From: an uncultured Lachnospiraceae bacterium
Lineage (GTDB): Bacteria > Bacillota > Clostridia > Lachnospirales > Lachnospiraceae
Assembly: GCA_947626795.1 (NCBI GenBank)
Contig: CANQTH010000030.1
Span: forward strand, 1 to 32,185
DNA: 32,185 bases
Direction of reading: 5' to 3'
The notes under the pieces were generated by a model, which saw nothing but the letters and a program-made list of their open reading frames with translations, was not told where the DNA came from and did no database searches. How positions within the stretch are numbered: position 1 is the stretch's first letter; each line of letters starts with the position of its first letter. Position numbers and translations under genes: made by a program. Shown piece by piece: positions 1 to 8,140 of this stretch.

Positions 1-35
1 TCCCCCGTCCCCTCGGCCCGCGGGACGCCTCCGCG

Positions 36-782
36 TCACGCCGCTATCTTCGATTCGATGGCGATCTCGCCGAAAATGCTTTCCTGCACGATCTGGATCT
101 TTTCCGTCCGCATCAATTCCAGCACGGACAAAAAAGTCACGATCACTTCCATCTTGCTGCTCTGCGCCTCCAAAAGCTCGCGGAAGCTGAACCTCCTGTG
201 GGCAATGGCGTACTGCTCCAAATATTCCATCCGCTCCTCCAGGGACACCTCTTCTTTCTCGATCCGCCCGAATTTGGAACGGATCGGGTCGATCTTGTCC
301 TCCTGCCTGCGCATGACAGTCTGGAAGACCGCGTTCAGCTTCTTTAGCGTAAGCCCTAAGAGAAGCTCGTCCAGATCCACCGGGGCTTCGTACTGGCTCA
401 CCTCTTCTGGAATGGTCGGCTCCTTGAACAGCGCCTTTTGCGCGTCCACCTGCCTGTCCTTCAGCTCATACGACATACATTTGTACATCTTATATTCCAG
501 GAGCTTCTGCACCAGCTCCGCCCGCGGGTCCTCTTCTTCCTCTTCCGTCTCTTCCTTGGGGAGCAGCATCCTGGACTTGATATCCAAAAGCGTCGCCGCC
601 ATCACGAGAAATTCGCTGACGACGTTCAGGTCCTGCCTCTGCATCTCATTAATATATTCCATATACTGGTTCGTGATCTCCACGATCGGGATATCGTAGA
701 TGTTCACTTTGTTTTTCTCTAAAAGATGCAGCAATAGGTCTAAAGGCCCCTCGAACACCTGCAGCTTCACTTTCAGATCCAT
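36..782 (-). CDS. scpA: Segregation and condensation protein A
   Basis: This is the kleisin subunit of the bacterial SMC-ScpAB condensin, which organises and separates the newly replicated nucleoid. The 248-residue length and the N-terminus, with its FEGPLDLLLHLLEKN motif near residues 10-24, are characteristic of ScpA; an acidic linker (around residues 77-86, rich in Glu) precedes the C-terminal winged-helix part. The ATG is preceded by GGGGAG at a 5-nt spacing, and a TTGCAA-17-TAGAAT promoter lies upstream. The 35 bases beyond its stop reach the window edge, where scpB is usually found, but no start of scpB is visible here. Recognition is confident from sequence alone. Confidence 0.95.
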   Translation of the reverse strand: MDLKVKLQVFEGPLDLLLHLLEKNKVNIYDIPIVEITNQYMEYINEMQRQDLNVVSEFLVMAATLLDIKSRMLLPKEETEEEEEDPRAELVQKLLEYKMYKCMSYELKDRQVDAQKALFKEPTIPEEVSQYEAPVDLDELLLGLTLKKLNAVFQTVMRRQEDKIDPIRSKFGRIEKEEVSLEERMEYLEQYAIAHRRFSFRELLEAQSSKMEVIVTFLSVLELMRTEKIQIVQESIFGEIAIESKIAA

Positions 783-814
783 GGTATCTCCCCTTTTTTC
801 AAACGTTATCCCCT

Positions 815-843
815 ATTCTACCTTGATTCAATTTTTTTTGCAA
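815..843 (-). promoter_or_regulatory. Sigma-A type promoter of scpA
   Basis: On the minus strand a TTGCAA -35 box (838-843) and a TAGAAT -10 box (815-820) are separated by exactly 17 bases. The predicted transcript starts about 25 bases before the scpA ATG and includes its GGGGAG ribosome binding site. Confidence 0.7.
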
Positions 844-872
844 GGAATTTTTTCTGTCTTCCAGACGCCCTG

Positions 873-1739
873 TCACGGGGCGGGCCGCTCCGGCAGGAGC
901 TTCACGCGCAGAAGTTCCGCGCGGTTGAAGATCCGGATGTGGTAGGTGTGCGTGCCAAGCCCGCGGCTTGTGATAATGCTGCTCTCCCCGATCCGGCTCA
1001 GACCCGCGTCATACTTTGGAAACAGCGTAAGCTGCGGGGACAGCAGGCTCCCGATCCCGGGGATGCGGATCAGCCCCCCATGGTTATGCCCGCAGAACGC
1101 CACGTCCGCGCCCCATCTGGCATAATCTTCCGCATAAGCCGGGTTATGCGCGAGCAAGATCTGGAACAGCCCCTTTTCCCGCATGGGAAGGCGCGCTTCT
1201 AAGTATCCTTCTTCCAACGGGGCAATCCGGCCTTTCTCATAATAAGCAAGCTCCAATTCCAGCGCGGAGAGCATCACCTGATCCTCCCCCAGCCGGATCT
1301 TTCGGCTCTCCGTTTCCATGAGCGTCACGCCCGCCCGCCTTACGCCGTCCAAATACTGCAAAAACAGCGGATGGCTCGCCGCGTCCGGGTCGCGCAGGCG
1401 GCTTTCGTGGTTGCCGTAACTGTAATAGACCGGGGCGATCTCTACAAGCTTTCGCAAAGTCTCCAACGCGTCCCAATACGTGTCGCTGTATTTCGACACG
1501 ATCATGTCCCCGGGGATCAGGATCGCCTGCGGGGCGATCTCCCGGACTTTCCCGATCAGCCTCTCGTTCCCCTTGCCGTAAGAATAGCCGTGCAGGTCGG
1601 AAATGACGACGACTTCCGCGCGCCCCGTAAGCTTCGGGGAACGCACTTCGTACTCCGTCACCTCAAATTTTGTCAGCTCCCATTTTTGCCATAGGATAGA
1701 AAAAGCCGCCAAAAGCAGCAAAAAAAGAATGATCTCCAT
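873..1739 (-). CDS. Membrane-anchored metallophosphoesterase (YkuE-like)
   Basis: This is a calcineurin-like phosphoesterase of 288 residues with one N-terminal membrane segment (residues about 2-17) that would place the catalytic domain outside the cell. The metal-binding motifs appear in order: D48-x-H50, G77-D78, G109-N110-H111-E112, and a late CGHNHGG block. The start at 1739 was chosen because GGAGGGA lies 8 bases upstream; an in-frame ATG at 1778 lacks such a site. Members of this group act on phospholipid-like or nucleotide substrates, but the substrate cannot be read from the sequence. It runs divergently from the interrupted carboxypeptidase gene and towards scpA. Confidence 0.85.
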   Translation of the reverse strand: MEIILFLLLLAAFSILWQKWELTKFEVTEYEVRSPKLTGRAEVVVISDLHGYSYGKGNERLIGKVREIAPQAILIPGDMIVSKYSDTYWDALETLRKLVEIAPVYYSYGNHESRLRDPDAASHPLFLQYLDGVRRAGVTLMETESRKIRLGEDQVMLSALELELAYYEKGRIAPLEEGYLEARLPMREKGLFQILLAHNPAYAEDYARWGADVAFCGHNHGGLIRIPGIGSLLSPQLTLFPKYDAGLSRIGESSIITSRGLGTHTYHIRIFNRAELLRVKLLPERPAP

Positions 1740-1905
1740 ATCGTTCCCTCCACGAGCCTCCGCAGGAATAATATACAAGCATACGCCTTACAATGGTTAT
1801 ATACTGAATGGAGGTGCAGCCATGCATTGTATCCGATCTATGTTACTGTCCGTCTGCCTCTCCGCCTCCCTGCTGTCCCAGGCGGCCGGGATGGGCGGGG
1901 CGCAG

Positions 1906-2094
1906 GCGGATAAAGCTCTCTTTTCCGCTTCCCTTCCGTCCGCGGCGGACGGGTCAGAAGCGGCGCAGGCGGACAAATCTCTCTTTTCCGCCTCCCTTCC
2001 GTCTACGGCGGACAGGTCAGAAGCGGCGCAGGCGGAAGAATCCCTCTTTTCCGCTTCCCTTCCGTCCACGGCGGACGGGTCAGAAGCGGCGCAA
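1906..2094 (+). repeat. Three tandem 63-bp repeats in the carboxypeptidase linker
   Basis: Three adjacent 63-bp units (1906-1968, 1969-2031, 2032-2094) encode 21-residue units containing the core LFSASLPS and ending SEAAQ. They lie between the signal peptide and the catalytic domain, a place where family members have only a short linker. The units differ by only a few bases, which points to recent expansion. Confidence 0.93.
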
Positions 2095-2387
2095 GCGGAA
2101 GTAGTTCCCATCTCCGCCCCGTCCGCCGTACTGATGGAGGCGTCCACCGGGCAGGTCATTTATGAAAAGAACGCCCATGCCGTCCTGCGGCCCGCCAGCA
2201 TCACCAAGATCATGACGCTCATCCTGATCTTCGACGCGCTGTCCGCCGGGAAGCTCTCGTTAGACGACGTCGTCACTGTGTCCGAACACGCCGCCAGCAT
2301 GGGCGGCTCCCAGGTCTTTCTGGAGCCTGGGGAGACCCAGACGGCCGACACGATGATCAAATGCATTTCCGTCGCAAGCGCCAACGA

Positions 2388-2399
2388 CGCCTGCGTCGC
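2388..2399 (+). repeat. Left attachment-site core (attL)
   Basis: CGCCTGCGTCGC here is identical to 10689-10700. With the flanking host bases it forms CGACGC-CT-GCGTCG (2385-2398), a perfect 6-bp dyad around a central CT. Serine integrases use sites of this kind and cross over at the central dinucleotide. Confidence 0.85.
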
Positions 2400-2465
2400 G
2401 TATCAGAAAAGGAATGGCCAAAAATCCCATCGTTGCGAAAAGGATCTCCCGGCAAAGGGCCGCGC

Positions 2466-4082
2466 TTACGCGCCGTCCCGGAACTTGTAATAAATGTTCG
2501 CCACGCCGCCCTCTTCCACCTCGATCCGGTCGATCAGCCCCACGACGGCCTCCCGCGTTAAGCGATCCACGCAGACGCCCTTTTGGAACCCTTCCGCCCA
2601 ATCGTCCGTCCCGCCTTCCTGCCCGGCGCGCCGCCGCTTTTCGTTTCGCAGGGCTTCCTCGTGCCGCTTTAGCGCCTCGGCCTCTTTTTCCTGCTCCCGG
2701 CGGTAATTCCGGTATTCCTCTTTCGTGATCAGGCCTTCCAGCAGGCTCTCGTACGTCTTTTTCTGAAACCCTTCCAGCTTCCGCAGCCGTTTCCTTATAT
2801 TCCTGATCTCGCGCTCAAAAAAATCCGCGCCGCCCGCGGCGTCCCGCGCCTGCATAAGCTCCTCTCGGTCCGCTTCCGTCAAGATCCTGCCCGCTTCCCG
2901 TTTTAGGGACTGCAAAACGGCTTCCTCCAGCTCCTGCCGCCCGATCCCGTGGCTTGCGCAGAAACGCTTCCCTTTCGTCTTGTACGTCCGGCAGACGTAT
3001 CCCGTGAACCCGCCGCCTGCGCGCCCCGCGTATTTTTTCACCATGGCGCGGCCGCAGTCCGCGCAGTACAAGATCCCGGAAAACAATCCGCTCGCCGGAA
3101 GCGGCCCGACGCTCCTCGCCCGCGCCTTCTGGAGCTTTTGCGCCAAGTCGAACGTTTCCTGGCTGACGATCGGCTCATGGGTACCGCGCACGACGATCCA
3201 CTCCTCCTTCGGAAGGGCGCGCTTCCGCCTGTCCTTATAGGACCGCGTGTTCGCCTTGTTCTGGACGAGATGCCCGGCATAGGCCTGGTTGTTCAAAATG
3301 GCATGAACCGTCTGGTACGACCACGCGCTCGGATCCACCGCGGCGTTCGGGTTCTGGTAATTCTCCCCTAAGACCTCCCGCTTATACGCCGTCGGGACCA
3401 AGATCCCCTCCGCGGACAAAAGCGACGCGATCTTCGCCTTCCCATGCCCGGAGAGGTAAAGCGCGTAAATCTTTTGCACCACGCCCGCGGCGTACGCGTC
3501 CGGCACGAGATGGTTATGGTCGGCGGCGTCCTTCTTGTACCCATACGGGCAGGACGAGCCTAAAAACTGCCCGGAACGCATCTTGGCCCGGAACGCGCTG
3601 CGGACGTTCTTTGAGAGATCCTCGCAGTACCACTCGTTGACAAGCCCGTGGATCTGCCTGCTTTTCTTATTCCCCTCATTCTCCGTGTCCGCCCCGTCGA
3701 CGACGCCGATAAAGCGGACGCCCAGATCGGGGAGGTCGTGGTGCAAATATTTCTCGATATGCTCCAGATTGCGGGAAAAGCGGGACTGCGTCTTCGCGAT
3801 GATCACGTCGAACGCGCCTGCCCGGGCGTCCCGCATCATCGCCCCGAACCCCGGCCTGTCGTCGTACAGCCCGCTCTCGTCGTCGTCCGAATATGACCCG
3901 ACGACCTCGTACCCGCGCGCCCTCGCATAATCCAAAAGCAAGAGCCGCTGGCTGCGGATGCTCGCGCTGTCGTCCCCTTCGTTCAGTTTGTCCGCGTCCT
4001 CCTTGCTCAGGCGCAAGTACAGCACGGCACGGTCCTTTCCCATGCCGCGCTGCCCCGCCTTGCCGTCATTTTGCCCTGGCAT
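2466..4082 (-). CDS. Large serine site-specific recombinase
   Basis: This 538-residue protein should catalyse integration and excision of the surrounding element through a phosphoserine DNA linkage. It shows the resolvase catalytic domain (about residues 17-165) with the R24-L-S26 active-site motif, a Recombinase domain (about 175-320), a zinc ribbon (C340, C343, C364, C375, with H378 nearby), a long charged coiled coil (about 405-495) and a C-terminal end resembling DUF4368. The length is usual for the TnpX/TndX group. It ends 66 bases from the left attachment core, the normal place for an integrase. The start at 4082 overlaps the end of a small upstream ORF, suggesting coupled translation; an alternative ATG at 4043 has no better ribosome site. 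Confidence 0.93.
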   Translation of the reverse strand: MPGQNDGKAGQRGMGKDRAVLYLRLSKEDADKLNEGDDSASIRSQRLLLLDYARARGYEVVGSYSDDDESGLYDDRPGFGAMMRDARAGAFDVIIAKTQSRFSRNLEHIEKYLHHDLPDLGVRFIGVVDGADTENEGNKKSRQIHGLVNEWYCEDLSKNVRSAFRAKMRSGQFLGSSCPYGYKKDAADHNHLVPDAYAAGVVQKIYALYLSGHGKAKIASLLSAEGILVPTAYKREVLGENYQNPNAAVDPSAWSYQTVHAILNNQAYAGHLVQNKANTRSYKDRRKRALPKEEWIVVRGTHEPIVSQETFDLAQKLQKARARSVGPLPASGLFSGILYCADCGRAMVKKYAGRAGGGFTGYVCRTYKTKGKRFCASHGIGRQELEEAVLQSLKREAGRILTEADREELMQARDAAGGADFFEREIRNIRKRLRKLEGFQKKTYESLLEGLITKEEYRNYRREQEKEAEALKRHEEALRNEKRRRAGQEGGTDDWAEGFQKGVCVDRLTREAVVGLIDRIEVEEGGVANIYYKFRDGA

Positions 4083-4170
4083 GGCTTGCGACCACTTCCT
4101 TCATGCAGTCCACAAGCCGCTTTTTCCCGTAAAACACCTTTACCCTGACGGGTTTTTTCTGCTTCTCCAA
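4066..4170 (-). CDS. Small 34-codon ORF coupled to the recombinase
   Basis: A TTG start at 4170 is preceded by GGAGG at a 5-nt spacing, the best ribosome site near the recombinase. The ORF encodes a basic 34-residue peptide with a central VRVKVFYG segment and a C-terminal stretch that looks helical. Its TGA lies 17 bases inside the recombinase gene, so ribosomes finishing it could re-initiate at 4082. It is the only unassigned coding candidate in the element. It could be a leader peptide that couples translation or a directionality factor; no homology is claimed, and the coding call rests on the ribosome site and the overlap. Confidence 0.55.
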   Translation of the reverse strand: MEKQKKPVRVKVFYGKKRLVDCMKEVVASHARAK

Positions 4171-4223
4171 CTGTGCCTCCGCTGTTTTTTTCTATTCTAT
4201 TCCGGGAAGGCTTGTCCTATGCC

Positions 4224-5858
4224 TCACGTCTCGTTCTGCTGCGCTACAAGATGCTCCACTCCGTATTTTTTCCGGAGCGCGGGCTTTTCGATCTTCCCGG
4301 TCGCGTTCCGCGGCACTTCCGCGAAAATGATCTTCTTTGGCCGCTTGTACCTTGGAAGCTGCCGGCAGAACTCGTTGATCTCGTCTTCCGTGCAATCCAT
4401 CCCTTTTTTGATCTCGATCACGGCCCCCGTGATCTCCCCTAAGCGCTCGTCCGGCAGCCCGATGACCGCGACGTCCTGGACTTTCTCATGCGTGCTTAAA
4501 AAGTTCTCGATCTGCACCGGATAGATGTTTTCCCCGCCGCTGACGATCACGTCCTTTTTCCGGTCGACGAGAAAATAAAACCCGTCCTCGTCCTGCTTCG
4601 CCATGTCGCCCGTGTACAGCCAGCCGTCCTTTAACGTCTCCGCCGTCGCCTTCGGGTCGTTGTAATAGCAGGTCATGACGCCCGGCCCCTTGACGCAAAG
4701 CTCCCCGACCTCGCCCTGCCTTACCTCCGCGCCGTCCTCGCCCACGATCTTGCATTTCCACCGATACCCCGGGACGCCGATCGCGCCTACCTTGTGAATG
4801 TTCTCGATCCCGAGATGGACGCACCCCGGCCCGGTCGATTCGGACAGGCCGTAATTCGTATCGTACATATGATCCGGGAAATATTCCTTCCAATGCTTGA
4901 TCAGCGACGGCGGCACGGGCTGCGCCCCGATGTGCATCAGCCGCCACTGGCCAAGCTCGTAATCGGACAGCTTCAAGTCGCCCCGGTCAAGCGCGGTGAG
5001 GATGTCCTGCGCCCACGGCACTAAGAGCCAGACGATCGTGCAGCGTTCCTTGGACACGGCGTCCAGGATGATCTCCGGCGTCGTCCCCTGCAAAAGGACG
5101 GCCCTGCTCCCCGCGCACAGGCTTCCCATCCAGTGGAATTTCGCGCCCGTATGGTAGAGCGGCGGGATGCACAAAAACACGTCGTCCCGGCTGGTCAGGT
5201 GGTGCCGCTGCTCCATCTGCGCCGCCTGCATCAGGCTCTCATGGTTATGTAAGATCGCCTTGGGGAATCCGGTCGTCCCGGACGAAAAATAAATGGCCGC
5301 GTCGTCCTCGTCCTCCAGCCGGACAAGCGGCGGCTGGCTGGAGCAGTCGGCCACAAGCTCCCGGTAGCTCTCCGCGAACGTCGGGCAGCCGTCGCCTACA
5401 TAAATAAGAAGCCGCCCCTTGCTCAATTCCTCCTCGATGGACTCGATCCGCCCGATGAACTCAGGGCCGAAAAGCAGCACATGCACTTCCGCTAAGTCCG
5501 CGCAGTACTGGATCTCGTCCGCGGAAAAACGGAAATTGAACGGGACCGCGATCGCCCCGGCCTTCAAGATCCCGAAATAGATCGGCAGCCACTCTAAGCA
5601 GTTGAACATCAGGATCGCCACGCGGTCGCCCTTTCGCACGCCGCGCGCTAAGAGCATATTCGCCACGCGGTTCGCCTTCTCGTCAAAAATGCCCCAGGTG
5701 ATCTCCCTGCGGTACGGGATGGGCGAAGTCTGCTGGACCAGGTTATATTCCTTCCATGTCGTCTTCCTGGTGTCTTTTATCAGCGGATTCAGCTCCACCA
5801 GCGCCACTTCGTCCCGATAGAGCTTATGGTTCCTCTCTAGCAAATCAGTTACCGGCAT
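4224..5858 (-). CDS. AMP-forming acyl-CoA synthetase (class I adenylate-forming enzyme)
   Basis: This 544-residue enzyme should activate a carboxylic acid with ATP and join it to CoA. Class motifs are all present: the phosphate-binding SSGTTGFPK (192-200), YGLSEST, GWLYTGD, the hinge-region DRKKDVIVSGGENIYP and the C-terminal catalytic lysine in ATGK (K522). The overall look is of the FadD/CaiC group, but the acid substrate cannot be assigned; the neighbourhood suggests an aryl or aryl-alkanoic acid. AAGGAAGG precedes the ATG by about 8 bases. The gene is divergent from the amidohydrolase, with overlapping promoters, and reads towards the small ORF and recombinase 53 bases downstream, so all three could share a transcript. 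It is cargo of the mobile element. Confidence 0.88.
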   Translation of the reverse strand: MPVTDLLERNHKLYRDEVALVELNPLIKDTRKTTWKEYNLVQQTSPIPYRREITWGIFDEKANRVANMLLARGVRKGDRVAILMFNCLEWLPIYFGILKAGAIAVPFNFRFSADEIQYCADLAEVHVLLFGPEFIGRIESIEEELSKGRLLIYVGDGCPTFAESYRELVADCSSQPPLVRLEDEDDAAIYFSSGTTGFPKAILHNHESLMQAAQMEQRHHLTSRDDVFLCIPPLYHTGAKFHWMGSLCAGSRAVLLQGTTPEIILDAVSKERCTIVWLLVPWAQDILTALDRGDLKLSDYELGQWRLMHIGAQPVPPSLIKHWKEYFPDHMYDTNYGLSESTGPGCVHLGIENIHKVGAIGVPGYRWKCKIVGEDGAEVRQGEVGELCVKGPGVMTCYYNDPKATAETLKDGWLYTGDMAKQDEDGFYFLVDRKKDVIVSGGENIYPVQIENFLSTHEKVQDVAVIGLPDERLGEITGAVIEIKKGMDCTEDEINEFCRQLPRYKRPKKIIFAEVPRNATGKIEKPALRKKYGVEHLVAQQNET

Positions 5859-5876
5859 AAGGTTTCCTTCCTTTCA

Positions 5877-5905
5877 TTGACAATTTTTCCTCTTTATTTT
5901 ATCAT
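5877..5905 (+). promoter_or_regulatory. Promoter of the amidohydrolase gene
   Basis: TTGACA (5877-5882) and TATCAT (5900-5905) are spaced by 17 bases. The predicted leader is about 38 nt and contains AAAGGAG (5934-5940). Its -10 box overlaps that of the divergent promoter for the acyl-CoA synthetase. Confidence 0.75.
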
Positions 5906-5923
5906 ATTATCCGAATAAATCAA
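5896..5923 (-). promoter_or_regulatory. Promoter of the acyl-CoA synthetase gene
   Basis: On the minus strand TTGATT (5918-5923) and TAAAAT (5896-5901) are spaced by 16 bases, giving a leader of about 30 nt. It shares bases 5900-5901 with the opposing promoter, so RNA polymerase probably cannot occupy both at once. Confidence 0.5.
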
Positions 5924-5949
5924 AATATTTCTTAAAGGAGATTCCGAAC

Positions 5950-6813
5950 ATGGTCATTGATTTTCATACACATACGTTTCCTGCGAAGATTTCAGAAAAA
6001 ACGCTGGCGAAGCTGGCTCTAGCGTCCCACACGAAATATTTCACGGACGGCTCTACGGACGGCCTGCGCGCGTCCATGGAGGCCTCCGGCGTCGACTATT
6101 CCGTCAACCTCCCGGTCATGACTTCCCCCGGCCAGGTGGAAAAAGTCAACCGCTCGCTGATGGAGAGCAGAGAGAGCCTGCTAAGCCAGGGCATCGTCAC
6201 GTTTGGCGGGATGCACCCGGACTACGATAACTACCGGGAGGAGCTGCGCCTTTTGAAAGCGCACGGGATCCCGGGCGTCAAGCTCCACCCCGCCTACCAG
6301 AACACGGACTTGGACGACATCCGGATGGAACGCATCATCGGCTGCGCTTCCGAGCTTGGGCTTATCGTGCTGGCGCACGCCGGGATCGACATCGGCATCA
6401 CCGACCATAACTACGCCTCCGTCCGCCACATCCTGAACGTGCTGCGGGACGTCCGCCCGGAGAAGCTCGTCTTAGCGCACATGGGGAACTGGGGATGCTG
6501 GGAAGACGTGGAAAGCGACCTCGCCGGGGCTCCTGTCTGGCTCGACACCGCGTTTTCCATCGGCCCGGTCACGCCGGACGATTCCCAAAAGGAAGCCCCC
6601 TACCTGTCTTACAACTTAACGGAAAAAGATTTTGTCCGCATCGCGCGAAAGCACGGCACGGACAAAATCTTATTCGCTACCGATTCCCCCTGGGAATCCC
6701 AGGAAAGCTATATCCAGCGCATCCAGAGCCTTCCGCTTGACGAGGCGGAGAAAACGCGGATCTTCTCTGAGAACGCAAAGGAGCTGCTGCAGCCCGCAGG
6801 CCGCCCTTATTGA
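5950..6813 (+). CDS. Amidohydrolase-superfamily (amidohydrolase 2) TIM-barrel protein
   Basis: This 287-residue metal-dependent hydrolase or decarboxylase has the N-terminal H6-x-H8 metal motif (DFHTHTFP), an internal KLHP segment, a LAHAGID segment, a LAHMGN strand and a late FATDSPWES block carrying the catalytic Asp. The layout is that of the amidohydrolase 2 family, which includes both hydrolases and ring decarboxylases; the substrate is unknown. AAAGGAG sits 9 bases before the ATG and a good promoter lies upstream. It is the only cargo gene on the plus strand, and its last 7 bases overlap the end of the convergent paaK. Confidence 0.85.
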   Translation: MVIDFHTHTFPAKISEKTLAKLALASHTKYFTDGSTDGLRASMEASGVDYSVNLPVMTSPGQVEKVNRSLMESRESLLSQGIVTFGGMHPDYDNYREELRLLKAHGIPGVKLHPAYQNTDLDDIRMERIIGCASELGLIVLAHAGIDIGITDHNYASVRHILNVLRDVRPEKLVLAHMGNWGCWEDVESDLAGAPVWLDTAFSIGPVTPDDSQKEAPYLSYNLTEKDFVRIARKHGTDKILFATDSPWESQESYIQRIQSLPLDEAEKTRIFSENAKELLQPAGRPY

Positions 6814-8111
6814 TACAGGTTCCTTTTGTCGATCACGCGCACGGCCTTGCCCTCGCTCCGCGTGATGCTCTTTGGCGCCACGACCCTGACGTCCGCCTTG
6901 ATGCCCAGCATGGATTTTAATCCGCTTACGAGCTTTTTCTCACGCTCTTCTGCGGGCGTGGAGCCGTCTTTTTCCATTTCCGGCGTCAATTCCACCTGGA
7001 CTTCCATGGTGTCGCTGTTGCCGATCCGGTCCACAACGATCTGGTAATTCGCCTGGAAGCCCTGGTTCAGTAGTACCGTCTCGATCTGGGACGGCCATAC
7101 GTTGACGCCCTTGACGATCATCATGTCGTCGCTCCTTCCCTTCGGCTTCATCATGCGCACATGGGTGCGCCCGCAGGAGCATTTTTTCCTTGAGAGGCGG
7201 CATAAGTCGCGCGTGCGGTAACGCAGGAGCGGGAACGCCTTTTTCGTGATGCAGGTAAACACCAGCTCCCCGACTTCGCCCTCCGGCAGGACTTCCCCGG
7301 TGTCCGGGTCTATGATCTCCGGGATGAAATGATCCTCCTGGACGTGCATCCCCGCCTGCTCTTCGCATTCAAACGACACGCCCGGGCCGGAAATCTCGGT
7401 CAGCCCGTAAATGTCATACGCCTTGATGCCGAGGGATTCCTCGATGTTATGGCGCATCTCCTCCGTCCACGGCTCCGCGCCGAAGATCCCCGCCTTTAAC
7501 TTGATCTTATCCCGCAGCCCGCGCTCGTTGACCGCCTCGCCTAAATTGGCCGCGTAAGACGGCGTGCAGCATAAGATGGTCGATCCTAAGTCCGTCATGA
7601 ACTGGAGCTGGCGCTCCGTGTTGCCGGACGACATCGGGAGCGTCAGGCAGCCGACCTTGTGCGAACCGCCGTTCAGCCCGGGTCCTCCGGTGAACAGCCC
7701 GTATCCGTAGCAGACGTGGCAGACGTCGTCCGGCGTCCCGCCCGCCGCGACGATCGCCCGCGCGCAGCATTCGTCCCAGATGTCGATGTCTTCCTGCGTA
7801 TAGAACGCGACGACGCGGCGCCCGGTCGTCCCGCTCGTGGACTGGATGCGCACGCAGTCCTTTAACGGCACGCCCAAAAGCCCGTACGGGTACTGGTCGC
7901 GCAAGTCGTCCTTCGTGATGAACGGCAGCTTGTGCAGATCGCCAATCCCCTTGATATCCTGCGGCGCAACGCCCGCCTCATCCATCCGCTCGCGGTAAAA
8001 CTTCACGTTCTCGTAAACAAACTGCACCTGCTTTACCAGCCGCTCGCTCTGGAGCGCCTGGAGCTGTTCTAACGGCATTGTCTCAATTTCCGGTTGATAA
8101 TAATTTTTCAT
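6807..8111 (-). CDS. paaK: Phenylacetate-CoA ligase
   Basis: This 434-residue AMP-forming ligase converts phenylacetate, or a related arylacetate such as indoleacetate, to its CoA thioester. The PaaK-type P-loop STSGTTG is at residues 91-97, followed by YGLTEISGPG, a YRTRDL segment, a Cys/His patch (CSCGRTH) and the C-terminal KGRSDDMMIVKGVNVWPSQIE region, written here only as family landmarks. The start at 8111 has GGAG about 9 bases upstream; longer in-frame starts do not. It is the third gene of an iorA-iorB-paaK operon. In anaerobes and archaea this trio links aryl-pyruvates and arylacetates through a common aryl-acetyl-CoA. Confidence 0.93.
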   Translation of the reverse strand: MKNYYQPEIETMPLEQLQALQSERLVKQVQFVYENVKFYRERMDEAGVAPQDIKGIGDLHKLPFITKDDLRDQYPYGLLGVPLKDCVRIQSTSGTTGRRVVAFYTQEDIDIWDECCARAIVAAGGTPDDVCHVCYGYGLFTGGPGLNGGSHKVGCLTLPMSSGNTERQLQFMTDLGSTILCCTPSYAANLGEAVNERGLRDKIKLKAGIFGAEPWTEEMRHNIEESLGIKAYDIYGLTEISGPGVSFECEEQAGMHVQEDHFIPEIIDPDTGEVLPEGEVGELVFTCITKKAFPLLRYRTRDLCRLSRKKCSCGRTHVRMMKPKGRSDDMMIVKGVNVWPSQIETVLLNQGFQANYQIVVDRIGNSDTMEVQVELTPEMEKDGSTPAEEREKKLVSGLKSMLGIKADVRVVAPKSITRSEGKAVRVIDKRNLYQ

Positions 8112-8140
8112 CTCTTTTCTCCAATCGTTGATTCTGTTGC

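Larger units (their letters stand above)
1822..2490 (+). pseudogene. 5' part of an interrupted D-Ala-D-Ala carboxypeptidase gene
   Basis: This is the first half of a DacA/DacF-family penicillin-binding protein, which trims the terminal D-alanine of peptidoglycan stem peptides at the outer face of the membrane. The ATG at 1822 has GGAGGTG five bases upstream. Visible are a signal peptide (residues 1 to about 29), three 21-residue tandem repeats (29-91), the S126-x-x-K129 nucleophile motif and S186-x-N188. Host sequence ends at 2399; the next 30 codons, to a stop at 2488-2490, are element sequence. The KTG motif lies in the other half, 8.3 kb away at 10700-11490. Joining the halves gives a continuous 455-residue protein, so the gene is interrupted rather than decayed. 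The product of this half alone should be inactive. Confidence 0.9.

Noticed and set aside
58-699. Long plus-strand open frame opposite scpA
   Set aside because: It is Ser/Arg-rich, lies fully antisense to a clearly recognised gene and has no ribosome site; a typical shadow frame in GC-rich DNA. The same applies to the frame at 30775-31410 opposite the GH5 gene and the frame at 9452-10087 opposite iorA.
1779-1805. Sigma-F or sigma-G promoter before the carboxypeptidase gene
   Set aside because: GCATA and GGTTATATA are present, but the spacing is about 11 bases rather than about 15, and the last box overlaps the ribosome site region.
1906-2094. CRISPR array
   Set aside because: The repeats are adjacent without spacers and stay in the coding frame of the carboxypeptidase.
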